From: Acinetobacter sp.
Lineage (GTDB): Bacteria; Pseudomonadota; Gammaproteobacteria; Pseudomonadales; Moraxellaceae
Length of the DNA: 6,059 bases
NCBI GenBank assembly: GCA_030152605.1
Contig: JASLJB010000376.1
Location: 1 to 6,059, forward strand
Direction: 5' to 3'
Within the stretch, counting starts at the first letter, position 1. Every line of letters starts with the position of its first letter. The translations under genes and the position numbers were made by a program. Shown piece by piece: positions 1-5,710 of this stretch. The notes below the pieces were generated by a model. It worked only from the letters and a program-made list of their open reading frames with translations, was not told where the DNA came from and did not search any database.

Positions 1-49
1 TTGTAATTTTGAGCAAATTGATACATAGTCTTAACAATAACTTAGGCGG

Positions 50-55
50 TATACT
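50..55 (+). promoter_or_regulatory. Possible -10 box upstream of ompR
   Basis: The hexamer TATACT matches the sigma-70 -10 consensus at five of six positions and would give a leader of about 40 nt before ompR. No good -35 hexamer sits 16-18 bp upstream; TTGATA at 18-23 is 26 bp away, which is too far. A second -10-like TATACA lies at 60-65 and also lacks a partner. The promoter may need an activator, or the true one may lie left of the window. This is a weak call. Confidence 0.3.
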
Positions 56-90
56 GAGCTATACAAATATTGATAATTAACTATATTTAC

Positions 91-94
91 GGAG
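91..94 (+). promoter_or_regulatory. Shine-Dalgarno of ompR
   Basis: GGAG lies 6 nt before the ATG at 101. It supports the longer N-terminus of this OmpR over an internal start nearer to the conserved receiver domain, where no comparable site is seen. Confidence 0.75.
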
Positions 95-100
95 TGCATC

Positions 101-865
101 ATGAGTTTGGTTGTACCTGCTGAAAATACAGATGTGATTCACCACGACACTGATCGAGTTGAACGCATTTTAGTCGTCGATGATGACGTCCGTTTGCGTA
201 CCCTGTTACAGCGCTTCTTAGAAGACAAAGGTTTTGTGGTCAAGACCGCCCATGATGCGACTCAAATGGATCGTTTATTGCAGCGCGAACTGTTTTCATT
301 GATCGTACTGGACTTTATGTTACCGGTTGAAGATGGCTTGAGTATTTGCCGTCGTCTACGCCAGTCCAATATCGATACCCCGATCATCATGCTCACCGCA
401 CGTGGTAGCGACTCTGATCGCATCGCAGGCTTAGAAGCCGGTGCAGATGACTATCTACCAAAACCATTCAACCCAAATGAATTGCTCGCGCGTATCCGTG
501 CAGTACTGCGTCGTCAAGTGCGTGAAGTACCGGGCGCACCAAGTCAAAATGTTGAAGTGGTGTCTTTTGGTCCGTGGTCTCTCGACCTCTCGACTCGCAC
601 CCTGACGCGCGAAGGCCAAGTGGTCACACTGACTACCGGTGAATTTGCGGTACTGAAAGCCTTGGTACAACATCCACGCGAACCGCTCACCCGCGACAAA
701 TTGATGAATTTGGCCCGTGGTCGTGAATGGGGTGCAATGGAACGTTCAATCGACGTTCAGGTGTCGCGTTTGCGTCGTTTAATTGAAGAAAACCCAGCAC
801 GTGCACGCTATATCCAGACCGTATGGGGTGTGGGTTACGTTTTTGTTCCAGATGGTGCTGAATAA
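101..865 (+). CDS. ompR: OmpR, osmoregulatory response regulator of the OmpR/PhoB family
   Basis: Cytoplasmic response regulator of 254 residues that is phosphorylated by EnvZ and binds promoter DNA to control porin and envelope genes. The receiver domain spans about residues 22-138: acidic pocket D27/D28, phospho-acceptor D71 in VLDFMLP, switch T99 and conserved K121 in KPFNP. A short linker containing PGAPSQ leads to a winged-helix DNA-binding domain (about 152-250). Its stretch RGREWGAMERSIDVQVSR and the terminal WGVGYVFVPDG are nearly those of Escherichia coli OmpR. The segment DGLSICRRLR is also OmpR-specific, so PhoB, CpxR and similar regulators are unlikely. The protein carries about 16 extra N-terminal residues compared with E. 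coli OmpR (239 aa). The start is set by GGAG six nt upstream. envZ follows 104 nt downstream on the same strand. Confidence 0.97.
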   Translation: MSLVVPAENTDVIHHDTDRVERILVVDDDVRLRTLLQRFLEDKGFVVKTAHDATQMDRLLQRELFSLIVLDFMLPVEDGLSICRRLRQSNIDTPIIMLTARGSDSDRIAGLEAGADDYLPKPFNPNELLARIRAVLRRQVREVPGAPSQNVEVVSFGPWSLDLSTRTLTREGQVVTLTTGEFAVLKALVQHPREPLTRDKLMNLARGREWGAMERSIDVQVSRLRRLIEENPARARYIQTVWGVGYVFVPDGAE

Positions 866-875
866 GCAAGTGATG

Positions 876-947
876 AGATACGCAGCATCAATACCAACAC
901 CAAGTATCTGATCCCTTGATGCACTGAGCCTGATCAACGCTCAGGTT
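876..947 (+). promoter_or_regulatory. Inverted-repeat-rich ompR-envZ spacer, possible structured mRNA
   Basis: Several perfect or near-perfect arms crowd this spacer. AGATAC (876-881) pairs with GTATCT (904-909). GCATCAA (885-891) pairs with TTGATGC (916-922). CTGAGC (924-929) pairs with GCTCAG (939-944). AGCCTGA (927-933) can alternatively pair with TCAGGTT (941-947), including one G-T pair. The first two helices interleave, as do the two forms of the third, so alternative folds or a pseudoknot are possible. No T-run follows any stem, so this is not an ordinary intrinsic terminator. It might limit EnvZ synthesis or mark an mRNA processing site. The repeats are seen; the function is inferred. 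Confidence 0.35.
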
Positions 948-958
948 CTTCGCCCCTG

Positions 959-963
959 TAGGA
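959..963 (+). promoter_or_regulatory. Shine-Dalgarno of envZ deciding a GTG start
   Basis: TAGGA lies 6 nt before the GTG at 970. The first in-frame ATG (1084, residue 39) has no such site and sits right at the first membrane segment, so GTG is the preferred start. Confidence 0.7.
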
Positions 964-969
964 TTTACT

Positions 970-2430
970 GTGAAATTAGACCCCACTGATACACCAGAGT
1001 TTAATGAATTTGCGGCCTATTCTGAAAAAAAGCGCACCCCTTGGGAGCGCTTTTTAGACAAGATCAAGCCACGCTCTGCCGCAATGCGCACCACGGTTTT
1101 GGTGATCTTTGTGGTGTTTATCAGTTGGTTTACCACACTGTGGTTCTTTTGGCGCACGCTATATCTGCCCGAACTACAGTTGCATGCACGTTATCTTGCG
1201 GTGCAACTTGAAATCATCAACAACCCCAATATGCGCGCCTATAACAACGATGTCGAAATCGACATCGACCAATGGCTGAAAAATCGTATTGGGGTAGAAT
1301 ATATTACCGATCCAAAACAATACCCAAACGTCAAAGAAAAATTATTGGCCGACTATATTACTGGGCATATTGAAGAAAAACTGGCCCAGGAAATGGCGCT
1401 CAAAGACGTCGTGGTGTATTTCCAATTTAAACCGAGTCCGCGAATTTGGATTCAGACCCCAGAGATGCAGGGTCATTGGGTGCGTGAAACCCTCAAAACC
1501 TATGCCAACTACAGTTCCGAATTGGTCTTTGGCTGGTTGCTCGGCGTCCCAATTCTATCTTTTATTATTATTTTAACGTTGGTGCGTCAGCTGAACCGCC
1601 CGCTACGCCGCCTGCAAAATGCTGCCAATCAATATACTAAAAACAACAAGGCGCCCTATTTAGAAACCAATCATGGCCCACAAGAAATTCGTGAGGTGAA
1701 CCAAGCCTTTAACCGCATGGTTTACACCCTCGAACAGACTGAGCGTGATCGCTTGATCATGCTGGCTGGAATTTCGCATGACCTTAGAACACCCCTGACC
1801 CGAATTCGCCTCAGCGCCGAAATGATGCCGGATGAAGACTTCCTCAAAGAAGGCTTAATCTACGATGTCGAAGATATGGATGCCATTTTAAATCAGTTTA
1901 TTTCTTATATGCGTGATGGCTCGGACGAAGAGCTACAAGAAACCAATATCAACAGTCTCCTTCAAGAACTGGTGATTCAATTTAAGCCCTTAGATGTGCG
2001 CTTTGAACCGCAGCCACTGCCCATCATCACGGCACGCTCTTTATCACTCAAGCGTCTGATCGGCAATCTGATCAACAACTCTAAACGCTATGGTGCCGAA
2101 CCGATTGAATTGGATGCTTATAGCGATGATCATCGCATTATGATCCGTATTTCAGATCACGGCGAAGGCATCCCCGAAGATCAAATCGAAGAATTAATGC
2201 AACCTTTTGTACGTGGCAATGCAGCACGCACCGTTCAAGGCAGTGGCTTGGGATTGGCGATCGTCAAACGGATCGTGGATATTCACCAAGGTGAACTTTT
2301 TATTCACAATCGCGAAACTGGCGGATTGGAAGTGATCATTTGTTTACCTTTAGATCAAGCTGAACAAGAGACAACCACTCCGAGCAGCGCATTGGGCAAA
2401 ATCAAGCAAACAATTAGCGACCGTTTCTAA
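970..2430 (+). CDS. envZ: EnvZ, osmosensor histidine kinase
   Basis: Inner-membrane sensor kinase of 486 residues that phosphorylates, and probably dephosphorylates, OmpR. After a charged cytoplasmic N-terminus (1-40) come a membrane segment (about 41-63), a periplasmic region (about 64-183), a second membrane segment (about 184-205) and a HAMP domain (about 206-258). The dimerisation helix carries the phospho-acceptor H270 in GISHDLRTPLTRIRLSAEMM, almost identical to E. coli EnvZ. The ATPase domain shows the N box (N366, N370), the G1 box DHGEG (396-400), QPFVRG (411-416) and the G2 box GSGLGLA (424-430). The start is GTG with TAGGA upstream. The N-terminus is about 25 residues longer than in E. 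coli EnvZ (450 aa), and a polar C-terminal tail of about 25 residues follows the kinase core. It is probably co-transcribed with ompR, since no terminator is seen between them. E. coli ompR and envZ overlap, so the 104-nt gap here is different. Confidence 0.95.
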   Translation: MKLDPTDTPEFNEFAAYSEKKRTPWERFLDKIKPRSAAMRTTVLVIFVVFISWFTTLWFFWRTLYLPELQLHARYLAVQLEIINNPNMRAYNNDVEIDIDQWLKNRIGVEYITDPKQYPNVKEKLLADYITGHIEEKLAQEMALKDVVVYFQFKPSPRIWIQTPEMQGHWVRETLKTYANYSSELVFGWLLGVPILSFIIILTLVRQLNRPLRRLQNAANQYTKNNKAPYLETNHGPQEIREVNQAFNRMVYTLEQTERDRLIMLAGISHDLRTPLTRIRLSAEMMPDEDFLKEGLIYDVEDMDAILNQFISYMRDGSDEELQETNINSLLQELVIQFKPLDVRFEPQPLPIITARSLSLKRLIGNLINNSKRYGAEPIELDAYSDDHRIMIRISDHGEGIPEDQIEELMQPFVRGNAARTVQGSGLGLAIVKRIVDIHQGELFIHNRETGGLEVIICLPLDQAEQETTTPSSALGKIKQTISDRF

Positions 2431-2639
2431 AATTTGCTTATTTTTCAAACACTTGATCTTAAGTGGCAGTAAAGCGTCGCTCAAATTATTCGTTTAATTT
2501 CAACCACATAGGAACCATCAATATTTCTTATACCTTCATTTATTTAAAAAATTAGACCTTAGCCTAACACCACTGCACATTCGCTTGACTGGCGAGTACA
2601 ATTCAGGTCAATTCCGAGTATTTTTTGTGAGATTAAATC
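2431..2639. other. Intergenic region between envZ and the CoA-transferase gene
   Basis: AT-rich 209-bp gap. A small dyad, CACTTGATCTTAAGTG (2450-2465), is not followed by a T-run, so no convincing terminator of envZ is visible. Read-through into the CoA-transferase gene is therefore possible, although a candidate promoter lies at 2574-2602. No small ORF with a ribosome binding site was recognised. Confidence 0.6.
2574..2602 (+). promoter_or_regulatory. Candidate promoter of the CoA-transferase gene
   Basis: TGCACA (2574-2579, four of six matches to TTGACA) and TACAAT (2597-2602, five of six matches to TATAAT) are 17 bp apart, placing transcription start about 30 nt before the ATG. A better -35-like TTGACT at 2585-2590 has only TCAATT at the right distance (2608-2613, three of six). 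The two options overlap and cannot be separated by eye. Confidence 0.35.
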
Positions 2640-4157
2640 ATGGCCATGGAACGCATTCGTTTAGCTTCACTTCACGACAAAGTCATGAGCGCAGAGCAAG
2701 CCGCAACCTTTATTGAAGACGGTATGACTGTCGGCATGAGTGGATTTACACGTGCTGGCGAGGCCAAAGCTGTTCCACAAGCTTTAGTAAAACAAGCCAT
2801 TGCAAACCCTCTAAAAATTACTTTAATCACAGGTGCAAGTTTAGGTAACGACCTAGACAAGAAATTAACCGAAGCAGGTGTACTTGCTCGTCGCCTGCCA
2901 TTCCAAGTCGATAACACTTTACGTCGCGCGATCAACCAAGGCGAAGTGATGTTTATCGATCAGCATTTGTCTGAAACTGTTGAACAAATGCGTAACTTAC
3001 AGCTTAAACGCCCAGATGTTGCAGTGATTGAAGCGATCGCGATTACTGAAGATGGCGGCATCATTCCGACCACTTCTGTGGGTAACTCTGCCAGCTTTGC
3101 GATTTTTGCAGAAAAAGTAATTGTTGAAATCAACACTTCACTTGATCCTGCTTTCGAAGGTTTGCACGATATCTATATCCCAACTTATCGCCCAACGCGT
3201 CAACCGATTCCACTCACACAAGTAGATGAGCGCATCGGCACCAGCGCGATCCAGATTGATCCAGCAAAAATCGTCGGTATCGTGTTTAACGACACTGATG
3301 ATTCTCCATCGACTGTGACCCCACCGGATGCAGAAACCCAAGGTATCGCACAACACCTGATTGCTTTCTTTGAAAACGAAGTCGCAGAAGCGCGTCTACC
3401 GAAAAACTTAGGCCCACTTCAAGCTGGTATTGGTTCAATCGCCAATGCGGTATTGACTGGTCTTAAAGATTCAAACTTTGAAGATTTGATTATGTATTCA
3501 GAAGTACTGCAAGACTGTACTTTTGAATTGATCGATGCTGGCAAAATGAAATTTGCTTCAGGTTCTTCAATCACCCTCTCTAAACAGTATGGTGAAAAAG
3601 TATTTGGCAATATCGATGCTTATAAAGACAAATTGGTATTACGTCCACAAGAGATCTCAAACCACCCAGAGTTGGTTCGTCGTCTCGGCATCATTGGTAT
3701 CAACACTGCACTTGAGTTTGATATCTACGGTAACGTCAACTCAACCCACGTTTGTGGTACCAAAATGATGAACGGTATCGGTGGTTCAGGTGACTTTGCT
3801 CGTAATGCTCACTTGGCGATCTTTGTGACCAAATCTATTGCCAAAGGCGGTGATATCTCTTCGATCGTTCCAATGGCGTCACACGTCGACCATTCAGAAC
3901 ACGACGTTGATATCTTGGTTACTGAACAAGGACTTGCAGATCTACGTGGCCTAGCGCCGCGTGAACGTGCACGTGCCATTATCGACAACTGTGCTCACCC
4001 AATGTATCGCGATGCATTAAACGACTACTTTGATCGTGCCAGTGAAATCGGTGGTCATACCCCACACCTTCTACGTGAAGCATTGTCTTGGCATGCCAAC
4101 TTTGAAGAAACAGGTCATATGCTCAGCGCTGAACAAAAAGTAGCGAAATCTGCTTAA
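2640..4157 (+). CDS. Succinate/acetate CoA-transferase (acetyl-CoA hydrolase/transferase family, AarC/YgfH-like)
   Basis: Cytoplasmic class I CoA-transferase of 505 residues, expected to move CoA between acyl groups such as succinyl-CoA and acetate through a glutamyl-CoA thioester. Seen: the N-terminal half (about 10-225) with GMTVGMSGFTRAGEAKAVP near residue 28; GIGSIANAV (263-271); the likely catalytic glutamate E288 in MYSEVLQD; and the C-terminal signature GTKMMNGIGGSGDFARNAH (373-391), followed by VTEQGLADLRGLAPRERA (427-444). The length fits the succinate CoA-transferase branch (AarC of Acetobacter aceti, also about 505 aa; E. coli YgfH/ScpC about 490). A TGAGA box lies 7 nt before the ATG; a second ATG two codons later is also possible. 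It stands alone between a candidate promoter and a strong terminator. Substrate choice (acetate, propionate or hydrolysis) cannot be fixed from sequence. Confidence 0.92.
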   Translation: MAMERIRLASLHDKVMSAEQAATFIEDGMTVGMSGFTRAGEAKAVPQALVKQAIANPLKITLITGASLGNDLDKKLTEAGVLARRLPFQVDNTLRRAINQGEVMFIDQHLSETVEQMRNLQLKRPDVAVIEAIAITEDGGIIPTTSVGNSASFAIFAEKVIVEINTSLDPAFEGLHDIYIPTYRPTRQPIPLTQVDERIGTSAIQIDPAKIVGIVFNDTDDSPSTVTPPDAETQGIAQHLIAFFENEVAEARLPKNLGPLQAGIGSIANAVLTGLKDSNFEDLIMYSEVLQDCTFELIDAGKMKFASGSSITLSKQYGEKVFGNIDAYKDKLVLRPQEISNHPELVRRLGIIGINTALEFDIYGNVNSTHVCGTKMMNGIGGSGDFARNAHLAIFVTKSIAKGGDISSIVPMASHVDHSEHDVDILVTEQGLADLRGLAPRERARAIIDNCAHPMYRDALNDYFDRASEIGGHTPHLLREALSWHANFEETGHMLSAEQKVAKSA

Positions 4158-4178
4158 GTACCACGCATTGATCTCATT

Positions 4179-4206
4179 AAATCCTCCCCTCCGGGAGGAT
4201 TTTTTT
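4179..4206 (+). terminator. Intrinsic terminator of the CoA-transferase gene
   Basis: A GC-rich stem with left arm AATCCTCCC (4180-4188), a 4-nt loop CTCC (4189-4192) and right arm GGGAGGATT (4193-4201) runs into a T-tract ending at 4206. It begins about 20 nt after the CoA-transferase stop. The T-tract covers the first two positions of the convergent methyltransferase stop codon (4205-4207). In the other direction the stem is followed only by TTTAATG, so termination on the - strand should be weaker. Confidence 0.92.
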
Positions 4207-4936
4207 ATGCGCGCGTGCCCAAACGCAAAAACACTGGAAACCGCACCTCAATCAAAGCATCACACTGCGCCAACGCCGCGACAACCCCTTGTAAGGGATC
4301 ACCGCCCTGCTGTTTCTGGTAGTGCTTGACTGCGGACCATGTCTTTAAGTAATTCAACAATTGTGCGGCAGACCAGTGATAGTCCATCTCATGCGCTGGT
4401 GTCGCAATTTCTTGAAATGGAAATGGGATATTTTGATAGGCCTGATCAATATAGATCCGCTCTGGATCCCAATAGTCTTTGAGGATCTGCGTATACAGGA
4501 TTTGGATTTGCTGGTTAATCGCGGGCGACTGCGCTTGAATCAAGCCATAACCAATCACGGCAAATAAGCCATCAGGCTTAAGACAACGATAGACCTCTGC
4601 ATAAAAGCGCTCAAAGTCAAACCAATGAATCGCTTGCGCCACACTGATCAGATCAAAGCTTGCTGGCTCAAAACTGGTTTTCTCGGCGGCTTGTACTTGA
4701 TAGCTGACATTGTCGAAGCGCGGGGCTTGCTGCAGTTGCTGCGGACTCAGATCGGTTGCCACCACATACTCGAAATAAGGCGCCATGACTTGGGTAAACT
4801 GGCCTGAGCCCGCACCACAGTCCCAAGCCAAATCACGTGCGTTCAGGTGCTTAAGCAAGGTCTGAATGACCGATGTTGGATAACTTGGCCGTGCTTGTTG
4901 GTAGCGTTGACTTCCTGTCGAAAATAAATCTTTCAT
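4205..4936 (-). CDS. Class I SAM-dependent methyltransferase, substrate unknown
   Basis: Soluble protein of 243 residues with a Rossmann-type methyltransferase fold. Motif I is DCGAGSG (39-45), the acidic end of strand 2 is D62 in VVATDLS, motif IV is FDLISVAQAIHWFD (94-107) and the post-motif is LKPDG (119-123). The N-terminal YQQARPSYP (12-20) and the HWFD motif are typical of the small-molecule Methyltransf_11 group that includes trans-aconitate methyltransferase-like proteins. The substrate cannot be assigned. The start is taken at the ATG at 4936, where family similarity begins. The frame stays open upstream to a TTG at 5044, but those 36 extra residues look unlike the family and no spaced ribosome binding site precedes that TTG. 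The ATG itself also has no clear Shine-Dalgarno. The gene converges on the CoA-transferase, and its stop lies in that gene's terminator. Confidence 0.85.
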   Translation of the reverse strand: MKDLFSTGSQRYQQARPSYPTSVIQTLLKHLNARDLAWDCGAGSGQFTQVMAPYFEYVVATDLSPQQLQQAPRFDNVSYQVQAAEKTSFEPASFDLISVAQAIHWFDFERFYAEVYRCLKPDGLFAVIGYGLIQAQSPAINQQIQILYTQILKDYWDPERIYIDQAYQNIPFPFQEIATPAHEMDYHWSAAQLLNYLKTWSAVKHYQKQQGGDPLQGVVAALAQCDALIEVRFPVFLRLGTRA

Positions 4937-5106
4937 GACCACGCATAGCAGCGTTGAATGCTGTCTCAATAGAGCTGAATTTTGCAAGTAAAGCCTATTT
5001 CCGAGTGCAACACAAGCCACAGGCTCAGCGCTTCCGATCAACAACCCTATCGATCACAACTTCTCTTGTCATCGGCGTGTTGGTGTTAAGTTCAGAAATT
5101 TGAGAC
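4937..5106. other. Intergenic region between the methyltransferase gene and the tRNA-Phe terminator
   Basis: This stretch must hold the promoter of the methyltransferase gene if it has its own, because the tRNA gene upstream on the same strand ends in a strong terminator. I found no pair of promoter hexamers good enough to name. Part of it is open in the methyltransferase frame but lacks a convincing start. Confidence 0.5.
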
Positions 5107-5138
5107 AAAAAAAAGCCTCAAATCAATTGAGGCTTTTT
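5107..5138 (-). terminator. Intrinsic terminator of the downstream tRNA-Phe gene
   Basis: GCCTCAA (5115-5121) and TTGAGGC (5127-5133) form a perfect stem around the loop ATCAA. The stem is extended by A-T pairs (5110-5114 with 5134-5138). Read on the - strand it ends in eight T residues (5114 to 5107). It begins 6 nt after the CCA end of the tRNA gene at 5145-5220. Confidence 0.92.
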
Positions 5139-5144
5139 CAAATA

Positions 5145-5220
5145 TGGTGGCGAGACCCAGGATCGAACTGGGGACACACGGATTTTCAATCCGTTGCTCT
5201 ACCTACTGAGCTATCACGCC
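5145..5220 (-). tRNA. tRNA-Phe (anticodon GAA), downstream copy
   Basis: A 76-nt cloverleaf on the - strand with encoded CCA. The D arm is GCTC/GAGC, the anticodon stem ACGGA/TCCGT with loop TTGAAAA (anticodon GAA), the variable region GTGTC, and the T arm CCCAG/CTGGG with loop TTCGATC. The acceptor strands are GGCGTGA and TCTCGCC, which pair except for T5 opposite T68. It decodes UUC and UUU. It has its own promoter and terminator and is identical to the copy at 5384-5459. Confidence 0.97.
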
Positions 5221-5230
5221 GATGCGGTGT

Positions 5231-5259
5231 ATTAAGCCGTATCCACGCTGATTAGTCAA
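5231..5259 (-). promoter_or_regulatory. Promoter of the downstream tRNA-Phe gene
   Basis: On the - strand, -35 TTGACT (5259-5254) and -10 CTTAAT (5236-5231) are 17 bp apart, with the mature tRNA starting 10 nt after the -10 box. The bases between -10 and the tRNA read ACACCGCATC. The same layout occurs before the second copy, which strengthens the call. The implied 5' leader is only a few nucleotides. Confidence 0.75.
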
Positions 5260-5301
5260 TATAAATCATCACGATTTATTTTGAATGCATATTTTTTACA
5301 C

Positions 5302-5330
5302 AAAAAAAATCCCTGATGGGATCAGGGATT
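5302..5330 (-). terminator. Intrinsic terminator of the upstream tRNA-Phe gene
   Basis: AATCCCTGAT (5308-5317) and ATCAGGGATT (5321-5330) form a perfect 10-bp stem with a 3-nt loop, followed on the - strand by eight T residues (5309-5302). It lies 53 nt beyond the CCA end of the upstream tRNA-Phe, leaving a long trailer. It differs completely in sequence from the terminator of the other copy. Confidence 0.92.
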
Positions 5331-5355
5331 GAAATCACAAAACTGTGTTTTACAT

Positions 5356-5372
5356 CGCTTTAAACTAAAGCG
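5356..5372 (-). other. Hairpin in the trailer of the upstream tRNA-Phe
   Basis: A perfect 7-bp inverted repeat, CGCTTTA and TAAAGCG around a 3-nt loop, starts 11 nt past the CCA end at 5384. No T-run follows it, so it is not a terminator by itself. It could guide 3' processing or stabilise the trailer. The structure is seen; the role is unknown. Confidence 0.45.
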
Positions 5373-5383
5373 CCTTACAAATA

Positions 5384-5459
5384 TGGTGGCGAGACCCAGG
5401 ATCGAACTGGGGACACACGGATTTTCAATCCGTTGCTCTACCTACTGAGCTATCACGCC
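5384..5459 (-). tRNA. tRNA-Phe (anticodon GAA), upstream copy
   Basis: Identical over all 76 nt to the copy at 5145-5220, including encoded CCA, anticodon GAA and the T5/T68 mismatch in the acceptor stem. It has a separate promoter (5470-5498) and a terminator at 5302-5330, so it should be transcribed as its own unit with a 53-nt trailer before the terminator stem. Confidence 0.97.
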
Positions 5460-5469
5460 GATGGCGCGT

Positions 5470-5498
5470 ATTAAACAATTTTCACACTATGCCGTCAA
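5470..5498 (-). promoter_or_regulatory. Promoter of the upstream tRNA-Phe gene
   Basis: On the - strand, -35 TTGACG (5498-5493) and -10 TTTAAT (5475-5470, five of six matches) are 17 bp apart, with the mature tRNA 10 nt after the -10 box. The bases right after the -10 box, ACGCGCC, are GC-rich like the discriminator of stringently controlled stable RNA promoters. Stringent control is an inference from that. Confidence 0.78.
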
Positions 5499-5668
5499 GC
5501 CAAGATTCAAAGAAATATCAAGTTCAGCTTTCGTTTGTCTATTTTTACAACAATTTGGCTGGATAGCTAAGCTTTGTGCTTGTTTTACATACAGTATCCT
5601 AGCGCATGCATCCGACTCAACCACCAAACTGAGCAAAACTCGTGTGCTCTTGCATTCGCTTGCGTCTA
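5499..5668. other. Intergenic region without a recognised gene
   Basis: This lies between the upstream tRNA-Phe promoter and the repeat tract after the GNAT gene. Reading frames here are short, lack ribosome binding sites and resemble nothing known to me. No clear terminator for the GNAT gene was found in it. Confidence 0.5.
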
Positions 5669-5710
5669 AGCTTTGACTTTAATTTTGGCTTTGGCTTTGG
5701 TTTTGGCTTT
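5669..5710 (-). repeat. Degenerate hexanucleotide tract, unit AAAGCC
   Basis: On the - strand seven consecutive units read AAAGCC, AAAACC, AAAGCC, AAAGCC, AAAATT, AAAGTC and AAAGCT. The tract begins inside the TAA stop of the GNAT gene. The unit length is a multiple of three, so gain or loss of a unit would not alter any frame. In the frame one base later than the GNAT frame it reads alternating lysine and small residues (KAKTKAKAKIKVKA) up to a TAG at 5668-5666. Confidence 0.8.

Larger units (their letters stand above)
5139..5463. repeat. 86-bp direct repeat carrying the two tRNA-Phe genes
   Basis: Positions 5139-5224 and 5378-5463 are identical over 86 bp: seven bases beginning CAAATA (the last belonging to the CCA end), the rest of the tRNA, then GATG. 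The repeat period is 239 bp. Outside it the two flanks differ, including terminators and most promoter bases, apart from a shared TATTAA in the -10 region. This suggests an old duplication kept uniform by gene conversion rather than a recent tandem copy. Confidence 0.9.

Noticed and set aside
2450..2465. A dyad after envZ as a terminator
   Set aside because: The stem is only 5 bp, rich in A-T, and no T-run follows on either strand.
4937..5044. A longer methyltransferase starting at TTG 5044
   Set aside because: The added 36 residues do not look like the family, and the possible AGGG directly abuts the TTG with no spacing. The ATG at 4936 fits the usual N-terminus.
5139..5463. The tRNA-Phe repeat as an integrated-element boundary (att sites)
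   Set aside because: Both copies are complete genes with promoters, and only 153 bp of tRNA spacer lies between them, with no integrase or cargo.
5461..5676. A 71-residue + strand frame starting right after the upstream tRNA-Phe
   Set aside because: It overlaps the tRNA promoter on the other strand, has no ribosome binding site and matches no family.
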